Assembly: GCA_028288775.1 (NCBI GenBank) | Contig: JAQGHP010000299.1 | Coordinates: 1-12,569, forward strand | Length of the DNA stretch: 12,569 bases | From: Phycisphaerales bacterium | GTDB lineage: Bacteria > Planctomycetota > Phycisphaerae > Tepidisphaerales > Tepidisphaeraceae | Reading direction: 5' to 3' | Part shown: piece by piece, positions 1 through 7,040 of the stretch | How positions within the stretch are numbered: the first letter of the stretch is position 1 | Layout: each line of letters starts with the position of its first letter | Position numbers and translations under genes: made by a program | Notes under the pieces: generated by a model | Databases searched by the model: none | What the model saw: the letters and a program-made list of their open reading frames with translations, nothing else | Told to the model about the DNA's origin: nothing

Positions 1-88
1 GTTCCCGGCTATTTGAACGTACTATGGGCGACGGGCCCAGATACTCTGGCCCCCAAGAGCTCTTTGGCCCCCGGCACCCGAGGCATTC

Positions 89-1747
89 ATGCATCTTCCC
101 AAGTCGCTCCCGCTGGCGCTCGTTGCGTGCTTCTGTATCGCGATGTCCGCCGGCCCTGCCCGGGCCTTGGAACCCGATCAAATCGCGCTGATCGTCAATT
201 CCAACGTCCCGGCGGGAAAGGCGCTGGCGGAATTCTACGCGGCCCAACGCAGCATCCCCGACGGCCGCATTATCGAAGTCGCCTTGCCGACCGTCAGCCC
301 GACCATGCCGACGGATGACCTTTCGCCCCCCGACTATGACCAGATCCTCGTCCCCGCCGTGCGCGATTTCCTCACCACGCATCACCTCGAACACAAGGTC
401 ACCTGCCTTGTGACGTTTTGGGGAGTGCCGCTGCGAGTGGAACGCCGGTCGGCGAACGAGATCGATCGCAAGGAAGCCCCCGAGCTCGACGCATTGGTTG
501 CCGATGTGATGCCGAAAATTGAGCAACGGGTCAAGGACGCCGAGGCGCTGGCCGCAGAACTCGACAAGGAATTCCACCCCGGCACGGCGGCCGATCTGGA
601 ATCGCTTTCGCGCAGGGCCGACTTGGCGCTCAACGCCGCCCTGCACAAGGTCGCGGCGATATCCGACGCAAAGCAACGCAGCGAAGCCTGGGAGAATGTG
701 CGGGCGATCGCCGGCGACCTGGGCGGTAAGCAACTGGCCGCAATACTGCTCGCACGCCCTGAGTTCATGCACCTCGCCGCCACCCCGCCCTCCCCCCAGG
801 AGCTGCGCGATGCGCGGGAACACAACCAATCCGTGCAGACGAAGTTGATGGAGTTGCAACGCGGCCCCTTCGACCCCGCCAGCCGTGCGAAGATTCGCGA
901 GATCGCCCGCGAGGAACTCGGGCTGATGAACTACGCCCGCGTGCTGCACGCGCAGTTAAAGGGTTTCGACACCGCCGAGAGCGAGGCGGCGGTTGACAGC
1001 GAGCTGTCGATGCTCTGGTGGCCGCAGTACCCCAAGGCGCGATGGGCACAAAACATGCTCAACTGGCGCATCGGCAAGAACGCCCCGCCGCTCCACTCGC
1101 TCATGGTCATGCGCCTCGACGGCCCGAGCGAGCACAGTGTGCGCGACATCATCCAGACGTCGATCAAAGTGGAAAAAGCCGGCCTCGTCGGACAAGTAGC
1201 CATCGACGCCCGCGGCAAGCCCCCCACTGAACCATACGGCGCGTACGACCAAACCCTTCGCAACCTCGCCACGCTGCTGCAAACGAAGACGACATTGAAA
1301 GTGATTCTCGACGACAAGGAGCCGATTTTCCCGGCACATTCGCTCAAGGACGTCGCAATCTACTGCGGCTGGTACAGCCTCCGGCATTACGTGCCGCCGG
1401 GCCAATTCAATAACGGCGCAGTCGCCTTTCACGTCGCCAGCAGCGAGTTGATCGACCTGCACAACAAGGCCGAAACCGGCTGGTGCCGCGGCCTGATGGT
1501 CGACGGCGTCGCCGCGACACTCGGGCCCGTCGCCGAGCCGTACCTCCAGTCATTCCCCCCGGCGGACGAATTTTTCCCGCTGCTGATGACAGGCAAACTC
1601 ACGCTGGCCGAGGTGTATTGGAAAACCTGTCCGTGGACGAGCTGGATGCAGTCCTGCGTCGGCGACCCGCTCTACACGCCGTACAAGACCAACCCTCCGT
1701 TCAAGGTCGAGGATTTGCCCGAGCCGCTAAAGGCGGCGGTGGAATGA
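89..1747 (+). CDS. TIGR03790-family exported protein with long helical insertion
   Basis: The 552-residue product starts with a signal peptide (about residues 1-26, hydrophobic core 8-20, AxA-like cleavage near ARA25-27). Residues 28-120 (QIALIVNSN, CLVTFWGVPLRV) and 335-535 (MRLDGPS at 341-347, YCGWYSL 425-431, GAVAFHVASS 443-452, EPYL 483-486, VGDPLYTPY 524-532) match what I know of the TIGR03790 family, whose function is unknown and which occurs almost only in genomes encoding exosortase/PEP-CTERM sorting. Residues about 132-305 are a lysine-, glutamate- and alanine-rich helical stretch that splits the domain and makes the protein longer than the usual family core. The ATG at 89 follows a GAGG ribosome site and gives the signal peptide. 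The role is presumably periplasmic or at the envelope, but unproven. The family call is from remembered motifs, not a search. Confidence 0.85.
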   Translation: MHLPKSLPLALVACFCIAMSAGPARALEPDQIALIVNSNVPAGKALAEFYAAQRSIPDGRIIEVALPTVSPTMPTDDLSPPDYDQILVPAVRDFLTTHHLEHKVTCLVTFWGVPLRVERRSANEIDRKEAPELDALVADVMPKIEQRVKDAEALAAELDKEFHPGTAADLESLSRRADLALNAALHKVAAISDAKQRSEAWENVRAIAGDLGGKQLAAILLARPEFMHLAATPPSPQELRDAREHNQSVQTKLMELQRGPFDPASRAKIREIAREELGLMNYARVLHAQLKGFDTAESEAAVDSELSMLWWPQYPKARWAQNMLNWRIGKNAPPLHSLMVMRLDGPSEHSVRDIIQTSIKVEKAGLVGQVAIDARGKPPTEPYGAYDQTLRNLATLLQTKTTLKVILDDKEPIFPAHSLKDVAIYCGWYSLRHYVPPGQFNNGAVAFHVASSELIDLHNKAETGWCRGLMVDGVAATLGPVAEPYLQSFPPADEFFPLLMTGKLTLAEVYWKTCPWTSWMQSCVGDPLYTPYKTNPPFKVEDLPEPLKAAVE

Positions 1748-1781
1748 CGTGGCAAGCGCCTTGGAATCAGCCGCGGTGCGG

Positions 1782-1950
1782 AAAACCGCGAAGCCGCGAA
1801 GGGCGCGAAGGCTGACGCGAAGAAATGCGGGAGCTGGCGCCACAGTTGAACGCGGATGGAAGCGGATAAGATGGGGAGTAAGACTGGATTTGACACCAAT
1901 TCTCATCTTCTTCGCGTCTGTCTTCGCGCCCTTCGCGGCTTCGCGGTTTT
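1782..1950. repeat. 43-bp inverted repeat made of CGCGAAG units
   Basis: The arms at 1782-1824 and 1908-1950 are reverse complements at 41 of 43 positions (mismatches at 1811 and 1813). Each arm holds four CGCGAAG units spaced 8-12 bases. The 83-base loop carries two GCGGAT units (1847-1867). The element fills most of the spacer between the TIGR03790-family gene and the next plus-strand gene. The RNA could fold into a strong hairpin, so it may block readthrough. No long T tract follows it, so a standard terminator is not supported. Confidence 0.85.
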
Positions 1951-2014
1951 GCCGGTCGCAGTAAGGTCGAGAAACACTCGTTAGAGCCGAACCTCCGGAA
2001 AAGTCGTTTTTCGT

Positions 2015-2665
2015 ATGTGGGACTTTTCGACAGTCGCCGATCACATTGGACAAGCCTTGCAGGCCGCGGAAGACGAACTGCGGCTCGAGCAGGCGGTTTA
2101 CGGGCTCGACGCCCGCGGCGAGCGCGCGCTGCAGGAATTGCTCTCCGATCGGCTCGCTGCCCAATATGCCGTGGCGCGCGAAGTTCATTACCCATCGGGC
2201 GTGGGGCGCAAGGCATCGCACCGATTGCGCTGTGATTTGGTGCTGTCGCCCATCGGGAAGCCGCTGCGCCTCGACACCAAGCCACCCGGGTTGTTCGACC
2301 CGCCGGACTTCTGCGAGCCGGGCGATGCGCTATGGCTCGAAGTGAAGGTAGCCTATCAATTCAAAGAAGGCGGGGCGCACCACGGCGGCTACGGCGCGCA
2401 GTGGCGGCAGGCGGTCGTCGCCGACCTCCGCAAGATGGAAGCCGAGCAGCCCATCCGCGAAGGCGGCCTCGTATTGATCGTCTTCAACGAGAGCCGCGAA
2501 ATTCTCAACAAGGATCTCGAGCTCTTCGAGGACGTGCTGGCGCTCAAGGAAGTGCTCGCGGGCTTCCGGCAGGTCCGAAGCGTTGAGATCCTCGACCGCA
2601 TCGGCCATCGCCTCTGCACCGCGGCGGTTTGGCCCACCCTCCACCGTGCGAACACATCGGATTGA
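2015..2665 (+). CDS. Hypothetical protein, PD-(D/E)XK-nuclease-like
   Basis: I do not recognise this 216-residue protein as a named family. Residues 1-50 look helical and rich in glutamate. The centre resembles a PD-(D/E)XK nuclease core: a strand with Asp74 (RCDLVL), a strand with Glu109-x-Lys111 (LWLEVKVAYQF), then a Gln129-containing helix (QWRQAVVADLRKME, 129-142) and a buried strand (GLVLIVF, 151-157). That order (D, ExK, helix with Q, strand) is typical of the fold, but the assignment is inference. There is no signal peptide or membrane segment, so it should be cytosolic. The ATG at 2015 has only a weak GGAAAA upstream. No methyltransferase, helicase or transposase neighbour suggests a restriction or mobile role. 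Confidence 0.75.
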   Translation: MWDFSTVADHIGQALQAAEDELRLEQAVYGLDARGERALQELLSDRLAAQYAVAREVHYPSGVGRKASHRLRCDLVLSPIGKPLRLDTKPPGLFDPPDFCEPGDALWLEVKVAYQFKEGGAHHGGYGAQWRQAVVADLRKMEAEQPIREGGLVLIVFNESREILNKDLELFEDVLALKEVLAGFRQVRSVEILDRIGHRLCTAAVWPTLHRANTSD

Positions 2666-2835
2666 TGCAGGAACATAGCGGAGTCAGCCGGCGCGATTGC
2701 GGCACGCGGTTTGTTACCAACCTCAACGTGTGATCCGTTGAGCTGACAGAGGATCTCGGCGAGTGCGGCATGGTGCCGCCCGCGAGCCTCCGCCGCGGCG
2801 GATCCTGAAGACTACCAACGCAAAGGAGACTCGCC

Positions 2836-3021
2836 ATGTACGGATTTTTCAGCCTCGGCGTCATTTTCCTCGTCATCGCCCTCATCGCCTATGCCGTCGG
2901 TGCCCGCGGCACCGCCGGGATGAGCGCCGGCATCGGCCGCCTGTTCCTGGTCGTGGGCCTGATCCTCTTCGTGCTGTTCATGGTGATCGGCGTATTCCGC
3001 CCAGTCGGCTGGGGTTGGTAA
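2836..3021 (+). CDS. DUF1328 (YtjA-like) small membrane protein
   Basis: The 61-residue peptide has two membrane helices (about residues 4-22 and 33-53) joined by a Gly/Ala-rich turn. The sequence VIFLVIALIAYAVG followed by GRLFLVVGLILFVLF closely parallels E. coli YtjA, the DUF1328 prototype. Family function is unknown, with the inner membrane as the likely location. The start is well fixed: AAAGGAG lies 7 bases before the ATG. It stands alone, with 170 bases upstream and about 115 downstream before the Nudix gene start. Confidence 0.88.
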   Translation: MYGFFSLGVIFLVIALIAYAVGARGTAGMSAGIGRLFLVVGLILFVLFMVIGVFRPVGWGW

Positions 3022-3136
3022 TCACCCGCCCGAACCAGACTGAAGGCTCTGGTCAATTCCAATGACCGCGCGCGACGGCCGCGACGCCTTGCTTCTTGCA
3101 AGCGTTGCGGCCGCCTGCTATTTGAGACGGGCATCA

Positions 3137-3580
3137 ATGGCCCGACAGGAGCGATCGGCAGGATTCATCATCTTCTTCCGCCCGCCACCCCCTGCGCCCG
3201 AGGGCGAGCTCGAATTTCTCCTGCTCGATTACGGCCGGCATTGGGATTTCGCCAAGGGTCACGTTGAGGATGGTGAGGACGATCTGACCGCCGCAAGGCG
3301 TGAACTGCTTGAAGAAACCGGCATCGCGGATGTTCGCCTGATCCCCGGATTTCACCAGGAAATCACCTATTATTTCCGTCACAAGCGCCGCGGCCTCGTG
3401 CGCAAGACGGTGATTTTCTTCCTCGCCCAATCCCCAACCCACGACGTCACAATCAGCGACGAGCACGCCGCGTACGACTTTCTGCCGTACGCGACGGCGA
3501 TGAAGCGACTCACCTACCCCACCGCCAAACACGTGCTCCGCGCCGCGTGGGAACACCTTCAGGCGGTCGAGCCGAAGTGA
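3137..3580 (+). CDS. Nudix hydrolase, Ap4A-hydrolase (NUDT2)-like
   Basis: The 147-residue product carries a complete Nudix box at residues 41-63: Gly41, Glu47, then RELLEETGI (55-63), fitting GX5EX7REUXEEXGU with every metal-binding Glu present. The preceding HWDFAKGHVEDGE and following YYFRHKRRGLVRKTVIFFLA resemble bis(5'-nucleosyl)-tetraphosphatases, which cleave diadenosine polyphosphates to nucleotides in the cytosol. The length is usual for that group. An earlier in-frame ATG at 3062 would add 25 residues (MTARDGRDALLLA...) unlike the family, so the ATG at 3137 is preferred, although neither start has a strong ribosome site. Substrate preference is inferred from resemblance only. The gene converges on the GTPase gene. 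Confidence 0.88.
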   Translation: MARQERSAGFIIFFRPPPPAPEGELEFLLLDYGRHWDFAKGHVEDGEDDLTAARRELLEETGIADVRLIPGFHQEITYYFRHKRRGLVRKTVIFFLAQSPTHDVTISDEHAAYDFLPYATAMKRLTYPTAKHVLRAAWEHLQAVEPK

Positions 3581-3663
3581 CTTGCAAAGTGCGGGAACCT
3601 CGGCCTACCCCGAATCATTCAGACTCGCCGCGGAGTCCCCCCCGATCCTCCCAATCCCAATTA

Positions 3664-3695
3664 TTCTTCGTGGTTTCGTGCCTTCGTGGTGAAAA
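3664..3695. repeat. TTCGTGG-type short tandem repeat
   Basis: Three TTCGTG units with 8-10-base spacing (ttcgtgg, ttcgtgc, ttcgtgg, then tgaaaa) lie in the 122-base spacer between the convergent Nudix and GTPase genes, ending 8 bases from the GTPase stop codon. It is built on the same plan as the CGCGAAG repeat at 1782-1950 and the GGGTTCA repeats inside the GTPase gene. No function can be read from it. Confidence 0.6.
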
Positions 3696-3702
3696 TTCCG
3701 GT

Positions 3703-5583
3703 CTACGCCGCGACCGCGGCTTGCTTGCGGAAGGCGTCGGCGCGGTCGGCCAGCGACCGCATGCGCTCGCGTGCGAGTTGGATGGGAGCGGTCAGGTCGT
3801 TAAGCCACTGGACGGTCTGCGTCGCGAGATTCACGGCAGGGTCCGGGAAATCCGTCGCGCGCCACCGGGCGAGCAATCGGCCTACTTTCCGTTGTGTGTT
3901 CCACCGCAGCGCCAGCCAGATCGCGGCATAGTAGATCACCAGGAACCCGGCGCTTTTCAGAAAGTAATCGACGCCCAGCACGCCGATGACCAACGCGACG
4001 ACATTGCGCAACGTGTGCGATTCGTGGCTCCCGAGGAACGCGGCGAGCACGGGCTGCACGAACGGGAACCAGAGCAGCGCGCCGATCGTCAGCAGCCAAC
4101 GCGCCGGCGCGAGAAGGGCCCCCGCCCCGCCGGCCAGGCGCTCGCGGGCGACGGTCCGCTGGCGGCCGATCGCCCCGGCGAGCGCCCGCTGCAAGTTCGC
4201 CGCCGCCAGGTCGGCGGGCATGTCTTCCCACAGCTTGTTGTGCGGGTACAGCGGCGCGACCGCGGGCTGCGCCTGCCGGAGCTGCGCGAAGGCCGATTGC
4301 ACCAGCCGGCCGATCGAATCGCCCGATTCCTTCACCACCGCATCCACCATCCCGTCAGCGCTTTGCATCGGCATCGCCCCGCGCGACACGGCGCTGCGCA
4401 GCAGCACGAAGACCGGCTGCAAGAGCGTGTGGACGAGGTTCACCACCGGCCACCGCGCCACGCGCTCCTGCAAAATATCGTCCGCCATCGCGAGGCGCGT
4501 CGCGGGGTCATCGAGAAGGCGCGGGACGATTCGCTCGAGCACCGGCCCGCCGACGCGGTCGGCCACGAGCTCCTCCGCATCCTCTTGGAGCTGCGCCAGT
4601 CGCGAGGCCCGCAACGCAAGCTCCTGCTTGTCCAGCCACACCAGCAGCGTGCGATCCTGCCGGGCGAGGGCGAGTTGCTTGGACTCGCGCACCGCCTGGG
4701 CCGAGCGCTGTTGCGAGAGCAGGCCCGCCAGCTCCGCCATGTCGAAGCGGTCGGGATATTTGGCCGCGATCATGTAAACCCGGGGCGGCTGCGCCAGCTT
4801 CAGCGTCCGCGCCACCCGCACCGCATAATCGTCGCGAAGCTCTGCCAAAGGGTTCAGGGGTCGGGGTTCAGGGGTCGGTGAGGACGGTGGAACATCGTCA
4901 TCATCAAAATCCGCGCCCCACGGCGTAGCCACACGCTGCTTGCCGGTGCTAGTGACCGCGGACGCCTCCGCCCTTTCTTTCCTGAACCCTGAACCCTGAA
5001 CCCCGCCCCCTGAACCCTGGAGTTGGTCCACCTTGTTCAGGCAGAACACAAAGTTCCCCGGCGTATTGCCTTCCGCCACACGCGCCAGCATTTGTTGCGG
5101 CTGTTGATCCGCGTACTTCTCCACGCTCCCCACCCAAACGGGATACAACATGTGCCGGAGCATTTTGCGGGTGACTTGCAGATGCGCGCCGTAGTGACTG
5201 TCGATGTCCGGCAAATCCAGCAGCACCTGCCGCCGCAGCGCCGGCAATTCGTGGGCGACGATGCGGTATTGCCCCGGCACTTCGCGCTCGAGCAGTTCCT
5301 CCAGCGCATCGTGCTGCGAGGCGTGCGCGTACGCGATCACGCTCTCCGTGCCCGCCCCGGTCGAAGTGACGGGAGTGATTGCCTTTCCCACCAAGGCGTT
5401 GACCAGCGCACTTTTGCCAACGTCCTTCCCGCCGATGAGCCCGACGAGATAAAACCCGCCCTCTTCCCCCTCGGCCAGCGCGTCCCCGGCAAGGACCGGC
5501 GCATCGTCGTCGAGCAGATCGGGGCCCGCGGCCCCGGTCGCCTCCGCCGCCTCACGCACGAGTTGCTGCAGACCGGGAGTCAT
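3703..5583 (-). CDS. Dynamin-like membrane GTPase with repeat-derived insert
   Basis: The 626-residue protein (from the ATG at 5583; a TTG at 5592 would add 3) has a GTPase domain: P-loop GGKDVGKS (51-58), a G3-like DLPDID (123-128, Asp where DxxG has Gly), G4 NKVD (183-186) and a G5-like IAAK (272-275). After a long helical middle come hydrophobic stretches at about 496-518 and 524-559, probably two to three membrane helices, then a basic helical tail. This arrangement suggests a dynamin-like or membrane-remodelling GTPase, but I cannot name the subfamily. Residues about 188-247, between G4 and G5, are low-complexity and encoded by a segment bounded by inverted GGGTTCAGGG repeats. No clear ribosome site fixes the start. 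The gene is divergent from the Uma2 gene. Confidence 0.8.
   Translation of the reverse strand: MTPGLQQLVREAAEATGAAGPDLLDDDAPVLAGDALAEGEEGGFYLVGLIGGKDVGKSALVNALVGKAITPVTSTGAGTESVIAYAHASQHDALEELLEREVPGQYRIVAHELPALRRQVLLDLPDIDSHYGAHLQVTRKMLRHMLYPVWVGSVEKYADQQPQQMLARVAEGNTPGNFVFCLNKVDQLQGSGGGVQGSGFRKERAEASAVTSTGKQRVATPWGADFDDDDVPPSSPTPEPRPLNPLAELRDDYAVRVARTLKLAQPPRVYMIAAKYPDRFDMAELAGLLSQQRSAQAVRESKQLALARQDRTLLVWLDKQELALRASRLAQLQEDAEELVADRVGGPVLERIVPRLLDDPATRLAMADDILQERVARWPVVNLVHTLLQPVFVLLRSAVSRGAMPMQSADGMVDAVVKESGDSIGRLVQSAFAQLRQAQPAVAPLYPHNKLWEDMPADLAAANLQRALAGAIGRQRTVARERLAGGAGALLAPARWLLTIGALLWFPFVQPVLAAFLGSHESHTLRNVVALVIGVLGVDYFLKSAGFLVIYYAAIWLALRWNTQRKVGRLLARWRATDFPDPAVNLATQTVQWLNDLTAPIQLARERMRSLADRADAFRKQAAVAA
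4850..4879. repeat. GGGTTCAGGGGTC repeat inside GTPase gene, left copy
   Basis: Two tandem units of GGGTTCAGGGGTCGG lie within the coding sequence. On the minus coding strand they read through in frame as TPEPRPLNP, just before the G5 half of the GTPase domain. Inverted relative to the copies at 4981-5020, it forms one edge of a probable insertion. Confidence 0.8.
4981..5020. repeat. CCTGAACCCTGAACCC repeat inside GTPase gene, right copy
   Basis: Four CTGAACC units (three with period 7, then one after a GC-rich gap) lie directly after the codons for the GTPase G4 motif NKVD. On the coding strand they read QGSGGGVQGSGFR. Together with the inverted copies at 4850-4879 they bracket about 100 bases of otherwise unmatched sequence. 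Confidence 0.8.
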
Positions 5584-5664
5584 GCGCGACAATGGTATCG
5601 GATTTGGAACGGGAGTCGAATCACGTGGTACCAGTCGTTACAATAATGCGAAGGGAGTCTTCGG

Positions 5665-6279
5665 ATGACTTTATATACACCACCCACGTCCAGCCCGGGC
5701 GACGCCGCAGCGGAGCGCGTCACGCCCGAACAGATGCTCTCCCTCCCGAACGACGGCCGGCTCTATGAACTCGTCGATGGGCGGCTGGCGGAGAAGCAAA
5801 TGAGCGATCTTGCGCAGCTCGTCGCGAACAATGTCAACGAAGAATTGGTTCTCTGGTGCCGTGCGACGGGGCGGGGGCGGTCGTTCGTCGAGGCGACGTA
5901 TCAATGCTTCCCCCACGCCCGGGAAATGGTTCGCCGGCCGGACGTTTCGCTGATCGCGCAGGCGCGCCTCGCGGCCTATTCCTGGGGGCGCGGGCATTTT
6001 ACGATCGCACCGGACCTTGCGGTGGAGGTCGTTTCGCCCCACGACGAAGTGTATGAATTGGACCGCAAGCTGCAGGATTATTTTCGCGCCGGGATCGGGC
6101 GCGTATGGGTGGTCAATCCCGAGTTGCAGATCGTCCGCATCCACCGCGCCCCGGGCGATATTTCGGAGCTTGTGGGCGACGCCGAGTTGACGGACGAACC
6201 CCTGTTGCCGGGCTTCCGTTGCCGTTTGCCTTCGCTGTTTGTCACGCCTCGAGTCGTCACGCCGCAAATCACGGGTTGA
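5665..6279 (+). CDS. Uma2 family (DUF820) PD-(D/E)XK protein
   Basis: The 204-residue product shows the Uma2/DUF820 landmarks in order: YELVDGRL (34-41), RRPDVSLI (90-97, Asp93), PDLAVEVVSPHD (116-127, Glu121), a DRKLQDYFRAGIGRVWVV block (133-150, Lys135) and a C-terminal LLPGFRCRL. The family has a PD-(D/E)XK nuclease fold and is greatly expanded in planctomycetes and cyanobacteria. Its biological role is unsettled and 'endonuclease' is mostly a fold-based name. AAGGGAG stands 9 bases before the ATG at 5665, supporting this start. The gene is divergent from the GTPase gene (about 80 bases) and convergent with the small gene ending at 6334. Confidence 0.92.
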   Translation: MTLYTPPTSSPGDAAAERVTPEQMLSLPNDGRLYELVDGRLAEKQMSDLAQLVANNVNEELVLWCRATGRGRSFVEATYQCFPHAREMVRRPDVSLIAQARLAAYSWGRGHFTIAPDLAVEVVSPHDEVYELDRKLQDYFRAGIGRVWVVNPELQIVRIHRAPGDISELVGDAELTDEPLLPGFRCRLPSLFVTPRVVTPQITG

Positions 6280-6291
6280 CACTTGCGACCC

Positions 6292-6318
6292 CCCTCCCCC
6301 CGGAGTACCGAGAGAGGG
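6292..6318. terminator. Possible hairpin between convergent genes
   Basis: In the 54-base spacer between the converging Uma2 gene and the minus-strand gene, CCCTC pairs with GAGGG and CGG with CCG around an AGTA loop, with an unpaired interior loop. No T run follows on either side, so bidirectional termination is a weak guess based on position. Confidence 0.3.
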
Positions 6319-6333
6319 AGCAAGACGCACCCC

Positions 6334-6744
6334 CTAGGCCGCCGCCTCGTCCTGTTCCAGGCGAATCGGCCACGCGTCGTGTTCCGGCTTGAGGAGGTCT
6401 GCGATTTGGCGCATTCCGTCGCCGTGGCTGGCGGCGCGGATGTCGCCGTTCCAGATCCATTTGCCGTCTATCTTCAGGTAGATGCTGTAGCGGTTATTCC
6501 CCGTCTGCACCGGGGATGCGGCGACCGGCGCAGCCGTCGGGGCGGCCGGCGCAGCCGACGGGCGGGATTCGAGCGCTTCGGCGATGGAAGTTTCATTTCC
6601 GACCAGATTCGATTCCCGGAGCATTTCCGCCAGCGATTGGCGTCGCTTGGGAGGAGGGCCGCCGGCCTGGCTATTACCGGCGAGCGAGGGGTTCAGCATC
6701 TCCGCGATGCTGGGCTTGCGGCCGCCGAGGGGAATAGGGTCCAT
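6334..6744 (-). CDS. Hypothetical protein with repeated S(I/L)AEML motif
   Basis: I do not recognise this 136-residue protein. The N-terminal half is disordered-looking and repeats a short motif: SIAEML (12-17), SLAEML (37-42) and SIAEAL (53-58). The first two are each followed by L(A/V)GN (21-24, 47-50). A Pro/Ala-rich linker (61-80) leads to a compact C-terminal domain (85-131: YSIYLKIDGKWIWNGDI, HGDGMRQIADLL) that looks like a small alpha/beta fold. There is no signal peptide. ACGGAGG lies about 8 bases before the ATG at 6744 and decides this start over an upstream TTG. The repeats may be short helical binding motifs, but that is inference. Confidence 0.8.
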   Translation of the reverse strand: MDPIPLGGRKPSIAEMLNPSLAGNSQAGGPPPKRRQSLAEMLRESNLVGNETSIAEALESRPSAAPAAPTAAPVAASPVQTGNNRYSIYLKIDGKWIWNGDIRAASHGDGMRQIADLLKPEHDAWPIRLEQDEAAA

Positions 6745-6835
6745 GCGTATACCTCCGTGGTTGGGCAACTTTCTACTGTTCCGGGCGCGGCCAATGTCCG
6801 TTCGACCTCGACCGTTTACTGCGTTTCACGCATCC

Positions 6836-6957
6836 AAAGCCCGTGCGGGCTGAGCATTTGTTTAGCCGCCCTGCTTGCGGGGCGTTTGTTTTTCGCCCGC
6901 GCGAAACGCGCCTCGCAAGCGGGGTGGCTAAACAATAGCTCAGCCCGTACGAGCTTT
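6836..6957. repeat. Large compound palindrome, REP-like
   Basis: The arms 6836-6884 and 6909-6957 pair at about 42 of 49 positions, with a further TTTCGC/GCGAAA stem inside the loop, so nearly the whole 122 bases folds into one long hairpin. Each outer arm is an AGCTCAGCCC...GGGCTTT unit and each inner arm a TTGTTTAGCC...GCTTGCGGGG unit that is itself partly self-complementary. It sits in the 296-base spacer between two minus-strand genes. It could act as an mRNA hairpin or be a non-autonomous repeat. No transposase is present. Confidence 0.85.
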
Positions 6958-6982
6958 CTCCGTGCGATGAGCAGTCAACAAG

Positions 6983-7013
6983 AGCTCAGCCCACAGTGGG
7001 CTTTCTCGGTGCG
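6983..7013. repeat. Extra copy of the AGCTCAGCCC...GGGCTTTCTC unit
   Basis: This 31-base copy matches 6937-6966 almost base for base, including the TTTCTCNGTGCG tail, but has a perfect AGCCCAC-A-GTGGGCT stem where the other copy is degenerate. It shows the unit is repeated as a module and is not a chance palindrome. It lies about 30 bases past the stop codon at 7041 of the minus-strand zinc-ribbon gene. Confidence 0.8.
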
Positions 7014-7040
7014 GAATAGTAATCGAATGAGGCCGAAGAG

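Noticed and set aside
2789..2802. 14-base perfect palindrome TCCGCCGCGGCGGA
   Set aside because: Short GC-only palindromes are expected by chance in DNA of this composition, and no second copy was noticed.
3547..4881. 444-codon plus-strand open frame opposite the GTPase gene
   Set aside because: Its product is rich in Arg, His and Gln with no domain logic, while the opposite strand encodes clear GTPase motifs and membrane helices. It is a high-GC shadow frame.
4850..5020. CRISPR-like or telomere-like array in the GTPase gene
   Set aside because: The units are 7-15 bases, in opposite orientations and inside a coding frame. There are no regular spacers or cas genes.
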